The position numbers were made by a program, and so were the translations under genes. DNA of 64,000 bases from Roseateles sp. SL47 (GTDB lineage Bacteria > Pseudomonadota > Gammaproteobacteria > Burkholderiales > Burkholderiaceae_C): contig NZ_CP113068.1 in the NCBI RefSeq assembly GCF_026625885.1, positions 4,712,001 to 4,776,000 of the forward strand, read 5' to 3'. Shown one piece after another: positions 28,386-39,191 of the stretch. Below the pieces are notes generated by a model. That model was not told the DNA's origin. It made no database searches and saw only the letters and a list, made by a program, of their open reading frames with translations. Position 1 is the stretch's first letter, and each line of letters begins with the position of its first letter.

Positions 28386-29321
28386 TCAAGGCGTCAACAG
28401 CGGCAACACATATTTCACCGGCACCGCATAGCTGATCCCGCTGGGCGCGCTCAGCGCCGATTCCCGCGTACTCTTGAGCGCCACCATGTTCACCACGCCC
28501 ACCACCTTGCCGGTGCGGATGTCCATCAGCGGCCCGCCGCTATTGCCGGGATAGGCGGTGATGTCGAGTTGCAAAAACTCCATGTCTCCCCCGCGCAATT
28601 GCCTGATGGCCCGCTCGGAGAGGTTGTTGGAGGTGGGCGCCGGCAGTGCCGCCTTGGTAATGGCGGCAACAATGCCGCGGTGCGTGACCAGCTGAACGCC
28701 CAGCGCCGTCCCCAGCGGATACCCCATCAGGGCCACCGCCACCCCTTCCCTCACCGCCGTGGCACTGTCATCCACGGTGGCCAGCGGCAAGGTGGCGACC
28801 AGCGGTTTGCCCTCGTCCAGCTCCAGCAGGGCCAGGTCATGCAAAGCGTCCCGCCGCAGCAGCTTCACCGACCGTGGCTGAGCTTGACCAGACGCATTGG
28901 CCACACCCGGCACCAGAATGGCCAAGTCTTTCTCCAGCGGATTGGGAATGACATGCGAACAGGTGACGATGGTCTTGCCATCCCCCACCATAAAGCCGGT
29001 GCCTCGAAAACCGAATCGCGGGTTGTCCGTGGCGCTGAAGGTGCCAACGGCCACCACCGCCTGACGGCTTTTGTCGATCAGGTCCGGGAGCGTGTTGGAC
29101 ATTTCCTGGGCGCTTGCATCGCCACTCCAGGCCGCGGCGCTCAGGCCCGCCACAGAGCCGCCCAGCGTCAGCAAAGGCCGATGCAGCCACGCCCCCCCCA
29201 TGACCTGGGTGCCCAGCCCAGGCGCCGCCAACACAGGCACTCCCACCCAGCGGGCGAGTCGCCCCAGCATCCATCGGCGCGAGCAGCCGCTGTCAACGTC
29301 CATGTCACTCATTGCTTGCAT
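28386..29321 (-). CDS. Tat-exported trypsin-like serine protease
   Basis: This is a 311-residue periplasmic or surface chymotrypsin-fold protease. The N-terminus carries a twin-arginine-like signal (SRRWMLGRLARWVGVPVLAA) with a second hydrophobic stretch before Ala-Ser-Ala-Gln. The catalytic triad reads His in IVTCSHVIPN, Asp in DALHDLALLEL and Ser in AYPGNSGGPL. No PDZ domain follows, unlike DegP/HtrA. It begins 9 nt after the acyltransferase stop, so it is probably the last gene of the PEP-CTERM/EPS operon. A maturation or quality-control role for exported proteins of that system is an inference. Confidence 0.88.
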   Translation of the reverse strand: MQAMSDMDVDSGCSRRWMLGRLARWVGVPVLAAPGLGTQVMGGAWLHRPLLTLGGSVAGLSAAAWSGDASAQEMSNTLPDLIDKSRQAVVAVGTFSATDNPRFGFRGTGFMVGDGKTIVTCSHVIPNPLEKDLAILVPGVANASGQAQPRSVKLLRRDALHDLALLELDEGKPLVATLPLATVDDSATAVREGVAVALMGYPLGTALGVQLVTHRGIVAAITKAALPAPTSNNLSERAIRQLRGGDMEFLQLDITAYPGNSGGPLMDIRTGKVVGVVNMVALKSTRESALSAPSGISYAVPVKYVLPLLTP

Positions 29322-29330
29322 CCATCCTGT

Positions 29331-30635
29331 TCAGGCCGCCAGGTCCCTGGCCGTCTGGCCCATCTCCAGTTCCGAGACAAAGCTGCGCCAGTTGCGGTCC
29401 GGTTCTTCAATCTTGAAACCGTAGAAAGTGCCGTGGTCGGTGACCCGCTTTCGTACCGCGTGCGCCAGCAGTCGCGAACGGGTGTTGTGGCCCAGTTCAA
29501 TCTCCACCCGGCCTTCCACATTCAGCGGCAACTCATGCTTGCACTCGGCTTGGAAACCCTGCGCCGACACTTCAATCACATCCAACTGCACATACCCGAT
29601 GGCGGGCAGCCCGTTGGCCGCCGGTACATCCATGTGGCCGGGGCAGCGCATGGAGTAACGCGGGTACTGCCGCAGCGCACGGCCCAGATCCTCGCCCCCG
29701 CCGCTCAGCATGGGCAGCAAATAGCGGAATTCCGGCTGGCGATAGACCGACCACAGCAGCGCCTTCTTGCGGTCTGGCAACTGGGTGAACACCGGCACTT
29801 GCTTGTTGAAGAAGTGGTCCAGCAGTTCCGGCGTCATCACCGGATCGTTGGTCGTGTGATAGCGCCGCTCCGGCAGCTTGATGTTGGGCAGCGATTGCCG
29901 GAAGAAGTATTGGTGCAGGTTCTTGCGGGCCTTGCGTCCGCGATAACCACGCTCAAAGACGACATCCGCCTCGTGCAAGTCCAGCGTGGCACCGACCGCC
30001 GGCGCGCCATTGGCAAAGTCGTAGTTGTCGACAGTCTGCTCTTTCAGGCGCTTGAAGAAGAGCAGCGCTTCATACAACTCGATCTTGTCCGGATTCACCG
30101 CAATCACCAGATGCCGGGTGTCGAAGTACTCGGTGCAGTACTGGTGCATGAACTTCATCAGCGGGAAGAGAATGGCCCCACCCGTCTTGCGAAACGCAGG
30201 CGCCACCGCCAGGGCCGAGATCTCAGCCACCATGCCCCCCTTGGCGCGCACCCCTTCCAGGTCGAAGACCGATTGCAGCGGGAAGCCGAACACGCCCTCA
30301 CGCACCATGGAAATCGTGCCGACCACTTCGCCATCGTATTTGGCGCACAAAGTGGTGGTGGTGGGGAGCGAGTGGTAGATGGTGACCCGTAATCCGCTGG
30401 GGTCCGGCTTCATGAAGCCGCTGCCCACGTAGGCGTCATGCAGGATGCGGAAGCAGGCGTCCAGCTCCTCCTTCGATTCCGCAACCTTCAGCTCCAGGCG
30501 TTCACTCGGGGCGGGATCGCAGTCCACCATGCGCCGGTACACCGCAAAGCGCCAGGGCTTGGGCAAGGTGGAGAAGAGCCTGCGCAGCCCCTGGTGGAAT
30601 CGCTTGCGCAAGCTGTGGCGACGAATCTGGCTCAT
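29331..30635 (-). CDS. N-acyltransferase (FeeM-like GNAT) fused to PilZ c-di-GMP-binding domain
   Basis: This 434-residue protein starts at the ATG at 30635, preceded by GGGAG. The N-terminal 200 residues resemble N-acyl-amino-acid synthase/PEP-CTERM-associated acyltransferases: CFRILHDAYVGSGFMKPD, TTLCAKYDGEVVGTISMV and EISALAVAPAFRKTGGAILF. The last ~110 residues are a PilZ domain with RQYPR (the R-x3-R motif) and EVSAQG (normally [DN]-x-S-x-x-G) appropriately spaced. The fusion suggests that acyltransfer, or localisation, responds to cyclic di-GMP. The acyl donor and acceptor are unknown. The gene lies between prsT and the protease gene on the same strand. Confidence 0.83.
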   Translation of the reverse strand: MSQIRRHSLRKRFHQGLRRLFSTLPKPWRFAVYRRMVDCDPAPSERLELKVAESKEELDACFRILHDAYVGSGFMKPDPSGLRVTIYHSLPTTTTLCAKYDGEVVGTISMVREGVFGFPLQSVFDLEGVRAKGGMVAEISALAVAPAFRKTGGAILFPLMKFMHQYCTEYFDTRHLVIAVNPDKIELYEALLFFKRLKEQTVDNYDFANGAPAVGATLDLHEADVVFERGYRGRKARKNLHQYFFRQSLPNIKLPERRYHTTNDPVMTPELLDHFFNKQVPVFTQLPDRKKALLWSVYRQPEFRYLLPMLSGGGEDLGRALRQYPRYSMRCPGHMDVPAANGLPAIGYVQLDVIEVSAQGFQAECKHELPLNVEGRVEIELGHNTRSRLLAHAVRKRVTDHGTFYGFKIEEPDRNWRSFVSELEMGQTARDLAA

Positions 30636-30682
30636 AGGATCGTCTCCCTGATGGTGCAGCCTGCTTGCGGGGCCCATCCGCT

Positions 30683-33550
30683 TTATCGGATGGCTGCCTG
30701 CAACTTCTGCACCTCGGCTTGTTGCTCGAATTGTGGCCCGAGATCGGCCAGGCGCTTGAGTTCCGTCTGCGCCTCGGCCTTCTTGCCGCCCGTCACATAC
30801 AACTGGGCCAGCCGCAGACGATAGGCAGGCACATTGGGTGCCTGGGCCACGGCCTGCTGTTGCACCTCGATGGCCTTGGTGGTCTGCCCCTTGGCGGCCA
30901 GGGCTTCGGCCCACGTGTCCAGATACGGCGCCACCTTGGGCCGCATCTGGTTGGCCTTCTCCGCATACTTCAGGCCTTCGTCTGTACGGCCGGCCCGCAG
31001 CTTCAGCCAGGCAATGTTGTTGGCGGCTGCGGCGTTGTCCGGAGCGTCGGCAAGGACGCCTTGATAGTACTGCTCAGCCAGGTCGTACTGCCCTTTGGTG
31101 AGCGCCACATCGCCCAGGTGGTACCTGAAAAGAGTGTCCTGCTTGTGTTGACTCAGCCACGCATTCGCATATTGCCTGGCTTCTTCGGTTTTGCCGGATT
31201 CCACCAGCACACCATGCAGGGCCACGGCCAGGGCGGTGTTGGGCATGGTGGCGCCGGCATCCTTGGAGAGCTGGTCGGCCTTGCGGTAGGCCGCCAGTGC
31301 GCCACTCCAGTCCTTGCGCGCACGGGCCACATCGCCTTCCAGCTTCCACCCCAGGCCGAAGGTCGGGCGCGCCGTCTGCAGGGCCTTGGCTGCCTGCAGG
31401 GCCAGTTCCGGGCGGCCGATGGCCAGGGACTTGCCGGCCACCTTCTCCGCCAGCTCAGCGTCGCCCGGGGCAATGGCCTGGGCGCGCTTGAGCGCAGCGG
31501 CGGCCAATTCACGGTCGGCCGGCTGGCCGCTGCTCATATAGAGATCCGCCAGACGCAGGGGCCCCAGCGGGGACCGGGGCTGCAGCGTGGCCACCTTGTT
31601 GAAGCTGGTGATGGCCGATTGGCGCTCACCTTGCGCCAGTTGCACCTGGCCCAGAGCATCCGCCAGCTCGGCCGAATCCGGATTGGCGGTGACCCCCTCC
31701 TGGGCCACCGCAGCGGCCTGCTTCAGGTCCTGCTTGTTGACCAGCAGGCTCACCAGCGCCAAACGTGGGGAGGGTTCCGTGGGGAAGTTGCGGATGATCT
31801 CGTTCAGCTGCTTGATCGCGTCTTCCGGCTTGATGAGCTGGTGGGTGACCCGCACGCCCATCTGCGCCATCACCGGCTTGAGGTTTTTCGGGTCGGCCTT
31901 GATGGCGGCGTCGTAACGCCTGGCGGCGTCTTCCGGCTTCTTGTCCTGCAGGTCCATCGCCGCCAGGTTGTTGGCCGGCGTCAGCGCCTTGGGTTCGCGC
32001 TGGATGGCTTTTTCGAATTCGGCGCGGGCCGCGGTCCGGTCGCCACGGAACAAGGCCATGCGGCCGCGCAGTTCCGGTGCGGCAGCGCTATCGGGCGTCT
32101 TGCGGTCGATGATGTCGATGACCTCGTTGGCGTGCGTCCAGTCCTTCTTGCGCAGGTAGAGGCTGACCAGCGCCAGATCAGCGGTGACGCCCTTGTCTTC
32201 GGCCGAAAGCTTGCGCAGCGTCTCAACGGCCTGCGCTTCCTGTCCCTTGCGGGCCTGGGTCAGCGCCAGCCCGACGCGGCTGGTGATGTCGGCCGGATTC
32301 AGCTCGGCGGCGCGGGCCAGCAGCCGCTCGGCCTCATCGCTCTGCCCTTGCTTGAGCTTGATTTCGGCAGCCAGCGCCAGCGCTTCGCCGGTGGGCCCCG
32401 GCTTGCCTTCCAGCAGCGGTTGCAGCGTGGCCCAGGCCTGGTCGGCATCGCCGCTGCGCAGTTGAACCTGCGCCAGTGCAATACGGGCCTGGGGGGCATC
32501 CGGCGTGCTGCTCACCACCTTCGCAAAATTCGATTCGGCCTGACGCAGGTCGCCGCTGGCCTGGGCCACCCGGCCGGCCAGGTAAAGCGCCCGGTCATTG
32601 CCCGGTGCGATCTTGAGCAAGGCCTGGCTCAGATCGGTGGCTTCCTTCAGGTTGCCGGATTCCAGCGCAAAGATGGAGGCGTAGTAGAAGGTCTGGGCAT
32701 GGGTGGGCAGCGCGGCCTTCATGGCGGCCACGGCTTCTTTGGCCGCCGGCTTGTCACCCTTGCGCATCAGCGCGGTGATCAGGCCGGAATGGGCCGCAGG
32801 CAGCTTCTTGTCGATGTCCAGCGCCTTGCGATAGCTGTCGATGCGGTCATCCACCGGCGACTCGGCCAGCTCCTGCAAATCCCCTTTGACCTGCCAGGCT
32901 TCGGCCGCATTGGGCGACTGGGCCAGCAGCGTGTCGAGCTGGGCCAACGCCTCCTTGAGCTTGCCTTCGCTGGTCATGAGCCGGATGTTCATGAGCTGGA
33001 CAGCCAGGCTGTCCGGCTGCGCCTTCAAGGCCGCGTTGGCAGCGGCGCGGGCTTCGGGCATCTGCCGCTTGGCGATATACGCGCCCACCAGCGTGCTTTG
33101 CAGATCGGCCTCATCGGCCGGGGCGCCGAGGTGGCTACTGGCGAATTGCGACACCACCTCGTCCTGCTTGCCTTGCAACAGCAGCAGCCGCGCCTGCAGG
33201 GCCGACATGCCGTCGCTGGTGTAGCCCTGGGCTTTGGCCTTGTCGGCTTCAATCACGGCGCCGGGCAGATCGCCGGCATCAAGCAAGGCTTTGGCCAGCA
33301 GATAACGGGCCTCGCCCAAGGAGCCGTCTTTCTGCAGCGCGTTCTTGAGCTGGATGATGGCGGCCTTCGGGTCTTTCTTGTCCAGATGCTCGCGGGCCGA
33401 CTTGACCATGTCCTGCGCCGAGTCGCCCATGCAGCCCGCCAGGGCACCTGCCAGCAGCAGGGTCGAGCCCAGCGCCAGGATGCCTGCGCCACGCGACAGC
33501 GGGCCGCCAGGGCGGCGGGGAGATGAGCCGTTCTTGAAATCTCGGGACAT
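30683..33550 (-). CDS. prsT: PEP-CTERM system TPR-repeat lipoprotein PrsT
   Basis: This 955-residue protein starts at the ATG at 33550, behind GAGAGA; an upstream TTG adds seven residues. It has a lipoprotein signal, LALGSTLLLAGALAGCMGDS, with lipobox cysteine near residue 40. More than 20 tetratricopeptide helices follow (for example AIIQLKNALQKDGSLGEARYLLAKALL at the N-terminal end). Length and architecture match the PrsT family that accompanies exosortase and exopolysaccharide loci. It probably acts as a periplasmic scaffold for EPS assembly or export. It lies between prsR and the acyltransferase gene in the same operon. Confidence 0.93.
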   Translation of the reverse strand: MSRDFKNGSSPRRPGGPLSRGAGILALGSTLLLAGALAGCMGDSAQDMVKSAREHLDKKDPKAAIIQLKNALQKDGSLGEARYLLAKALLDAGDLPGAVIEADKAKAQGYTSDGMSALQARLLLLQGKQDEVVSQFASSHLGAPADEADLQSTLVGAYIAKRQMPEARAAANAALKAQPDSLAVQLMNIRLMTSEGKLKEALAQLDTLLAQSPNAAEAWQVKGDLQELAESPVDDRIDSYRKALDIDKKLPAAHSGLITALMRKGDKPAAKEAVAAMKAALPTHAQTFYYASIFALESGNLKEATDLSQALLKIAPGNDRALYLAGRVAQASGDLRQAESNFAKVVSSTPDAPQARIALAQVQLRSGDADQAWATLQPLLEGKPGPTGEALALAAEIKLKQGQSDEAERLLARAAELNPADITSRVGLALTQARKGQEAQAVETLRKLSAEDKGVTADLALVSLYLRKKDWTHANEVIDIIDRKTPDSAAAPELRGRMALFRGDRTAARAEFEKAIQREPKALTPANNLAAMDLQDKKPEDAARRYDAAIKADPKNLKPVMAQMGVRVTHQLIKPEDAIKQLNEIIRNFPTEPSPRLALVSLLVNKQDLKQAAAVAQEGVTANPDSAELADALGQVQLAQGERQSAITSFNKVATLQPRSPLGPLRLADLYMSSGQPADRELAAAALKRAQAIAPGDAELAEKVAGKSLAIGRPELALQAAKALQTARPTFGLGWKLEGDVARARKDWSGALAAYRKADQLSKDAGATMPNTALAVALHGVLVESGKTEEARQYANAWLSQHKQDTLFRYHLGDVALTKGQYDLAEQYYQGVLADAPDNAAAANNIAWLKLRAGRTDEGLKYAEKANQMRPKVAPYLDTWAEALAAKGQTTKAIEVQQQAVAQAPNVPAYRLRLAQLYVTGGKKAEAQTELKRLADLGPQFEQQAEVQKLQAAIR

Positions 33551-33609
33551 GCTTGTCTCTCTCGGATGCAATGATGCGTTCGGTGTGAGGCCGACCCTGC
33601 CTGATGCGC

Positions 33610-34967
<1,358 letters not shown>

Positions 34968-34971
<4 letters not shown>

Positions 34972-37136
34972 CGGGCTTTCACGGCCGCATCACGGCCGGC
35001 ATCGGAACCACCGTTGCCACGCTCGGGGCCGGTATCGGCAAAAAACAGCGGCAACAGGATCTTCACCTGCGTGCCTTGGCCGGGGGCGCTCTCCACGTTG
35101 ATCTTTCCTCCAAGTTCCTGCAGGTACTGGTAGCTCTCGTAGGCTCCAATGCCCATGCCAGCACTTTTGGTGGTCTGGAAGGGCTTGAACAGGCGCTGGT
35201 CCATGAACTCCTGCGTCATGCCACAACCAGTATCCTCCACTTCCACCTGCGCATGGCTGCCCATTCGTTGTAAGCGGAGTAAAACCCTCCCCTCAATCGG
35301 GGTGGCATCCAATGCGTTCTGGACCACATGGCCGAGCACGCGTTCGATGCGTTCCTCATGGCCACGGGCGCTGACCTCGTCCCGCAGATCCAGCTCCAGC
35401 GCGCGCCCTTTGCTGACGGCTGCGGCCGCCAGACGCCGTGCGATGGGCACCAGCGCAACGCCCCCAGTGCTGCCATGGTGAGGCTTGTCGCCTTCGCGCA
35501 GTTGCAGCATCAGCTGGCGCATCTTCTCCAGCGAGTTCTCGACCGTGTCCAGCATGTCTTGCTGAAACTCCGGGTTGTCGCGCAGCCGCTTGGCGTTTTT
35601 CATCATCAACGACAGCTGGGTGATGATGTTCTTCAGGTCATGCACCACGAAGGCGGACATGCGGTTGAAGGCCTCGAACTTGCGCGCCTCCAGCAGGGCT
35701 TCGGTGGCCTGCATCTGCGCCAGATAGCTGGCGGCCTGCTGGGCAGCGGTGCGCAGCAGGTCGCGCACTTCCCAATTCAACTCCAGCCGCGTGCGCGGCT
35801 GCCCCAGCACCACCCAGCCGATGAGGGCACCGGCCTGAATCAGCGGCACGATCAGCCAATGCCGCTCATCGGCCGCCAGCGCGGGCGGCAGGGCCACGTG
35901 GTCATAGGCGGCGGGATGCTCGCGCCATTCCTGGATGTCGATGATCCAGGCGCGCGCCTGCAGCCAGCGCAGCAGCGGCTCATCCGGCACCAGGCCTTCG
36001 CGATGCTCCTGCAGATTCCAGCGGGCGGTCTGCACAAAGTCGTCGGAGGCCGGACCGCGGCGCAGCCACAGAGCTCCCGAGGGCCCTTCCACCAGATTGG
36101 CCAGGCCGTGGATGACCGATTCCCCCAGCTGCGCGGGCGAAGCGCTGGCCGACAACATGCCGGTGAAGCGCAGCCATTCCTGGCGATAGTCGTAGCGATA
36201 GCTGAAGAAATTCTTGCTGATGTACACCCGCAGCTTGGCCCGCATCGAGCCCGACAGGCCGATCAGCAGCAGCGCCAGCACCCCCACCGCCAGCAGCACC
36301 TGCTGCAGCGCCCGGCCCCATTCGCCGCCGGTGTAGCGCACGTAGTAGCCCAGGCCCGAAACCACCAGCAGATACACACCGACGATCAGCAGCGTGAGGG
36401 ACTGGAAGGCGGCCGCCCGAGAGACATGCAGTTTGTCCAGCCACTTGCGGTGGCGCCGGCTGGCCAGCCACAGCAGCGGCACGGCCATGCTGTGCACCAG
36501 GGCGCGCACACTCAGTGCGTCCCCGTCGAACTGCTGGAAGAGCGACGCCTGCGAAAACACAAAGACGTCGAACACAAACACCGCGCCCAGGCCGAGACAG
36601 ACCGGTTTGGCATTCCATCGGGCATCGCGGTCGATGTTGCGCAGCATCTGCTCCAGCAGCACCAGACCCAGCACGCCCAGGCCCAGCCAGGCCATGGCCA
36701 TGGGGCGCTGCATCAGCATCACCGGTGTGTCACCCCACAGCCGCCACATGGGCAGGACAAGGGCCACGGCCACTGCGGCCCAGGCCAGCGCCTGCAGCGA
36801 GCGCGGCACGCCGGAAGGGCGACGTCCGTCCGCTTGTTGAGGGAGTTCCACCAAGGCCAGGATGAAGGCGAACCAGGCGGCATACCGCAGCACATCCACC
36901 ACCGGCAGCACCAGTTGCACCAGCACATGGCGGTCGGACACCCAGCCGAGCGGTTCCACGGTGTCCAGCGCGGCCCACGCGGCGGTGAGCAGCAGGGCCG
37001 CCTGCAAACGCAGCGCCCGCCGGGGGTGACGCTGGAATTGCGGCCACACCACCACCGCCAGCGCCAGATGCGCCAGCAGGCACAGCACGCCGGAAGCGGC
37101 GGCCAGTAAAGAAGGAGAAGAGAGGTCGCTCAGCAT
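34968..37136 (-). CDS. prsK: PEP-CTERM system sensor histidine kinase PrsK
   Basis: This 722-residue kinase has about eight to ten N-terminal membrane segments (to about residue 300), a GAF-like sensor region, and an H box FVVHDLKNIITQLSLMM with His499. The ATPase motifs are VEVEDTGCGMTQEFM and the glycine loop TTKSAGMGIGAYESY. The multi-pass N-terminus plus GAF plus HATPase order is the PrsK family arrangement. It partners with PrsR, whose gene overlaps by 4 nt. The signal sensed is unknown. Confidence 0.94.
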
Positions 37137-37254
37137 CGCGCCAGGCGTGCCACCAGATCAACGGGGGATGCGACGACGTTGGAGCCAACAGGCGCCGAGC
37201 ACTGCAATGACAGCCGCAGCAAAATCCGCCGCGACCGTCCTCGCACAGCGTCGC

Positions 37255-38634
37255 TCAGCGGGCGCCCCGGCCGGTCAGCACCACCGCCACGGTCTCCAGC
37301 ATGATCAGGAGGTCCAGGAACAGGGTGTGATTCTTGACGTAGTACAGGTCGTACTGCAGCTTTTCGAGTGAGTCCTCGATGGTGGAGCCATATTCATAGC
37401 GCACCTGGGCCCAGCCGGTCACTCCGGGCTTCACACTGTGGCGCACCGCGTAGTAGGGAATGTTGGCGACCAGCTCGTCGACAAAGAAGGGGCGCTCGGG
37501 CCGCGGGCCCACCATGCTCATCTCGCCGCGCAGCACGTTGAACAGCTGCGGTAGTTCGTCGATACGCACCTTGCGGATGAAGTTGCCAACGCGCGTGACG
37601 CGGCTGTCGTTCTTGGTGGCCCACTGCGGCCGGCCGTCCTTCTCGGCGTCCTGGCGCATGCTGCGGAACTTGATCACCTTGAAGGTGCTGCCATTCAGGC
37701 CCACCCGTTCCTGGGTGTAGAACATCGGGCCGGACGATTCCAGCTTGATCAGCACCGCCGTCACCAGCATCACCGGCATGGAGGCGATCAGCAGCAGCAG
37801 CGACGAGACCAGATCAAACACCCGTTTGACGGCGCTGCGCAGCATGCCCTGGTTGAAGCCGTCGCCAAAAATCAGCCAGCCAGCGTGGACATGGCTGATC
37901 TTGATCTGGGCCAGGGTCTTTTCGAAGTAGGTGGCCAGGTCCACCACGCGGATGCCGTAGAGCTTGCAGTCCAGCAATTGGCGCATGGGCATGCTGCCGC
38001 CGCGGCGCTCGGACAAGGCAACGACGATTTCGTCCACACCCAGGCGCAGGGCAGCTTCGGTGAGCGATTCGTCGCCAGTGATGAGTTCATGGGCCGGCAC
38101 CAGCGGGTCCACTTCATTGGGGCCTGGCAGGAATCCCACAATCTGGGCGTGCGGGTCGGCCGCGCGCAGGCTTTCGCTGACCGCCAGGGCAGGTGCGCCG
38201 CTGCCAAAAATCAAGATCTTGGTGCGGCCACCGTTCTGGGTGCCGGCGTGAGCGGCATAAACCCGGTGAATCATCACCATGCCAACAGCCAGCATGGCGG
38301 TGGTGGTGAGCAGTTCGCGGTGGGAGACGGTGGCGGGGATGAGGCTGAAGAGGCTGTAGGCCAGCGGCAGGCCGATGAGCAGCGCAAACAGGGCGCGGGC
38401 GCACGATTGCGTGAGCGAGCGCTTGTGAGACTGCTGATAGAGGCCGGAGGCCGAGTTGATGACAAACATGCCACCGGCCAGCGACAGGCCGTACGAGGCG
38501 GCAAAGGTCACCATTTGGTCGCCACTGCTCTGGCTGAGCGCAACAGCAAAAACCGCTGCCACGATGAGCCCCAGGTCAAAGAAGACCTGGATCAAGGTAC
38601 GACGATGTAGGTAATGATTAAAAATTCGAATCAT
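37255..38634 (-). CDS. PEP-CTERM/exosortase-associated undecaprenyl-phosphate sugar transferase
   Basis: This 459-residue initiating transferase has four to five N-terminal membrane helices, a Rossmann-like CoA-binding-type domain (TKILIFGSGAPALAVSESL), and the bacterial sugar transferase domain. The latter has a membrane re-entrant segment (VKRVFDLVSSLLLLIASMP) and the motifs FKVIKFRSM, VRIDELPQLFNVL, GEMSMVGPRPERP and PGVTGWAQVRYEYG. It would transfer a sugar-1-phosphate to undecaprenyl phosphate at the inner membrane, starting EPS repeat-unit synthesis. An upstream GTG would add four residues; ATG at 38634 has GGGGA in front. It is the first gene of the minus-strand operon, 118 bp before prsK. 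Confidence 0.92.
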   Translation of the reverse strand: MIRIFNHYLHRRTLIQVFFDLGLIVAAVFAVALSQSSGDQMVTFAASYGLSLAGGMFVINSASGLYQQSHKRSLTQSCARALFALLIGLPLAYSLFSLIPATVSHRELLTTTAMLAVGMVMIHRVYAAHAGTQNGGRTKILIFGSGAPALAVSESLRAADPHAQIVGFLPGPNEVDPLVPAHELITGDESLTEAALRLGVDEIVVALSERRGGSMPMRQLLDCKLYGIRVVDLATYFEKTLAQIKISHVHAGWLIFGDGFNQGMLRSAVKRVFDLVSSLLLLIASMPVMLVTAVLIKLESSGPMFYTQERVGLNGSTFKVIKFRSMRQDAEKDGRPQWATKNDSRVTRVGNFIRKVRIDELPQLFNVLRGEMSMVGPRPERPFFVDELVANIPYYAVRHSVKPGVTGWAQVRYEYGSTIEDSLEKLQYDLYYVKNHTLFLDLLIMLETVAVVLTGRGAR

Positions 38635-39052
38635 GCCAGTCCCCACAGCAGGTCAAGGCATCTCTTGGATGCTGGATCGACCGCCTGGCTTTCTCCTTGT
38701 CCACCCGCTACGCCCCTCACCATGGATACATTTGGCTACGTTTGCTGCGGGCGGATCATGCCTCCCGCCCCTTGGCTTGCGAGCCCCCCGTTTGCAGGGG
38801 CCGCCAACTTCAGGAGCTGAGGGAGAAATCCATCACGGATGTCCATCGCGTTCAGGTGCCCGAAATGCCCTTTTCACGACATGACGGCGCCATTGTCGGT
38901 AGGGGCGCAGGCGCGCAAACCCCCTGACTGAATGCTTTGGGGGTGCGGCGTGCGGGAATGCACGTGAGTGGGGGGGATCACCCCGCGATCAGGGGACAGG
39001 CGATGTCGGGTTGGGGATTGGCGGAACGCGCCGGTGTGGCGAGGGCTGGGCG

Positions 39053-39084
39053 AAAAAAAAAACGCCCACCGTGGGGTGGGCGTT
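39053..39084 (-). terminator. strong rho-independent terminator of the binding-protein gene
   Basis: Read on the minus strand, AACGCCCACC and GGTGGGCGTT form a perfect 10-bp stem with a 4-nt loop, followed by a run of T (A10 on the plus strand, 39053-39062). It lies about 110 bp past the stop codon at 39192. Confidence 0.92.
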
Positions 39085-39111
39085 GTGGGCCTTGTGGGCC
39101 TTGTGGGCCTT
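39085..39111. repeat. 9-bp tandem repeat, three copies
   Basis: GTGGGCCTT is repeated three times without interruption (39085-39093, 39094-39102, 39103-39111), directly beside the terminator stem. Confidence 0.85.
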
Positions 39112-39191
39112 GTGTCGGGGGCTCCCGGACCCTTGGGGTCAGGGGGCCTTCCGAGGCAGGGATCGGCCGGGTTGGCGGACGCTAGAGGACG

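Larger units (their letters stand above)
38635..39191. other. intergenic region upstream of the EPS operon and downstream of the binding-protein gene
   Basis: This 557-bp stretch has no supportable gene. It should hold the EPS operon promoter. I looked for a sigma-54 -24/-12 element with GG and GC 10 nt apart and found only poorly spaced candidates. It also holds the terminator at 39053-39084 and a short tandem repeat at 39085-39111. Confidence 0.6.

Noticed and set aside
38750..38830. Possible sigma-54 -24/-12 promoter for the EPS operon (TTGGC...TGCA on the minus strand)
   Set aside because: The GG and GC dinucleotides are 8 nt apart instead of 10, so it does not meet the consensus spacing.
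39061..39111. Candidate CRISPR-like repeat
   Set aside because: Only three abutting 9-mers without spacers next to a terminator stem; it is a microsatellite-type tandem repeat.
38647..39185. Short plus-strand frames between the EPS operon and the binding-protein gene
   Set aside because: Pro/Arg/Ala-rich translations with no homology-like motifs, crossing a strong terminator and tandem repeats.
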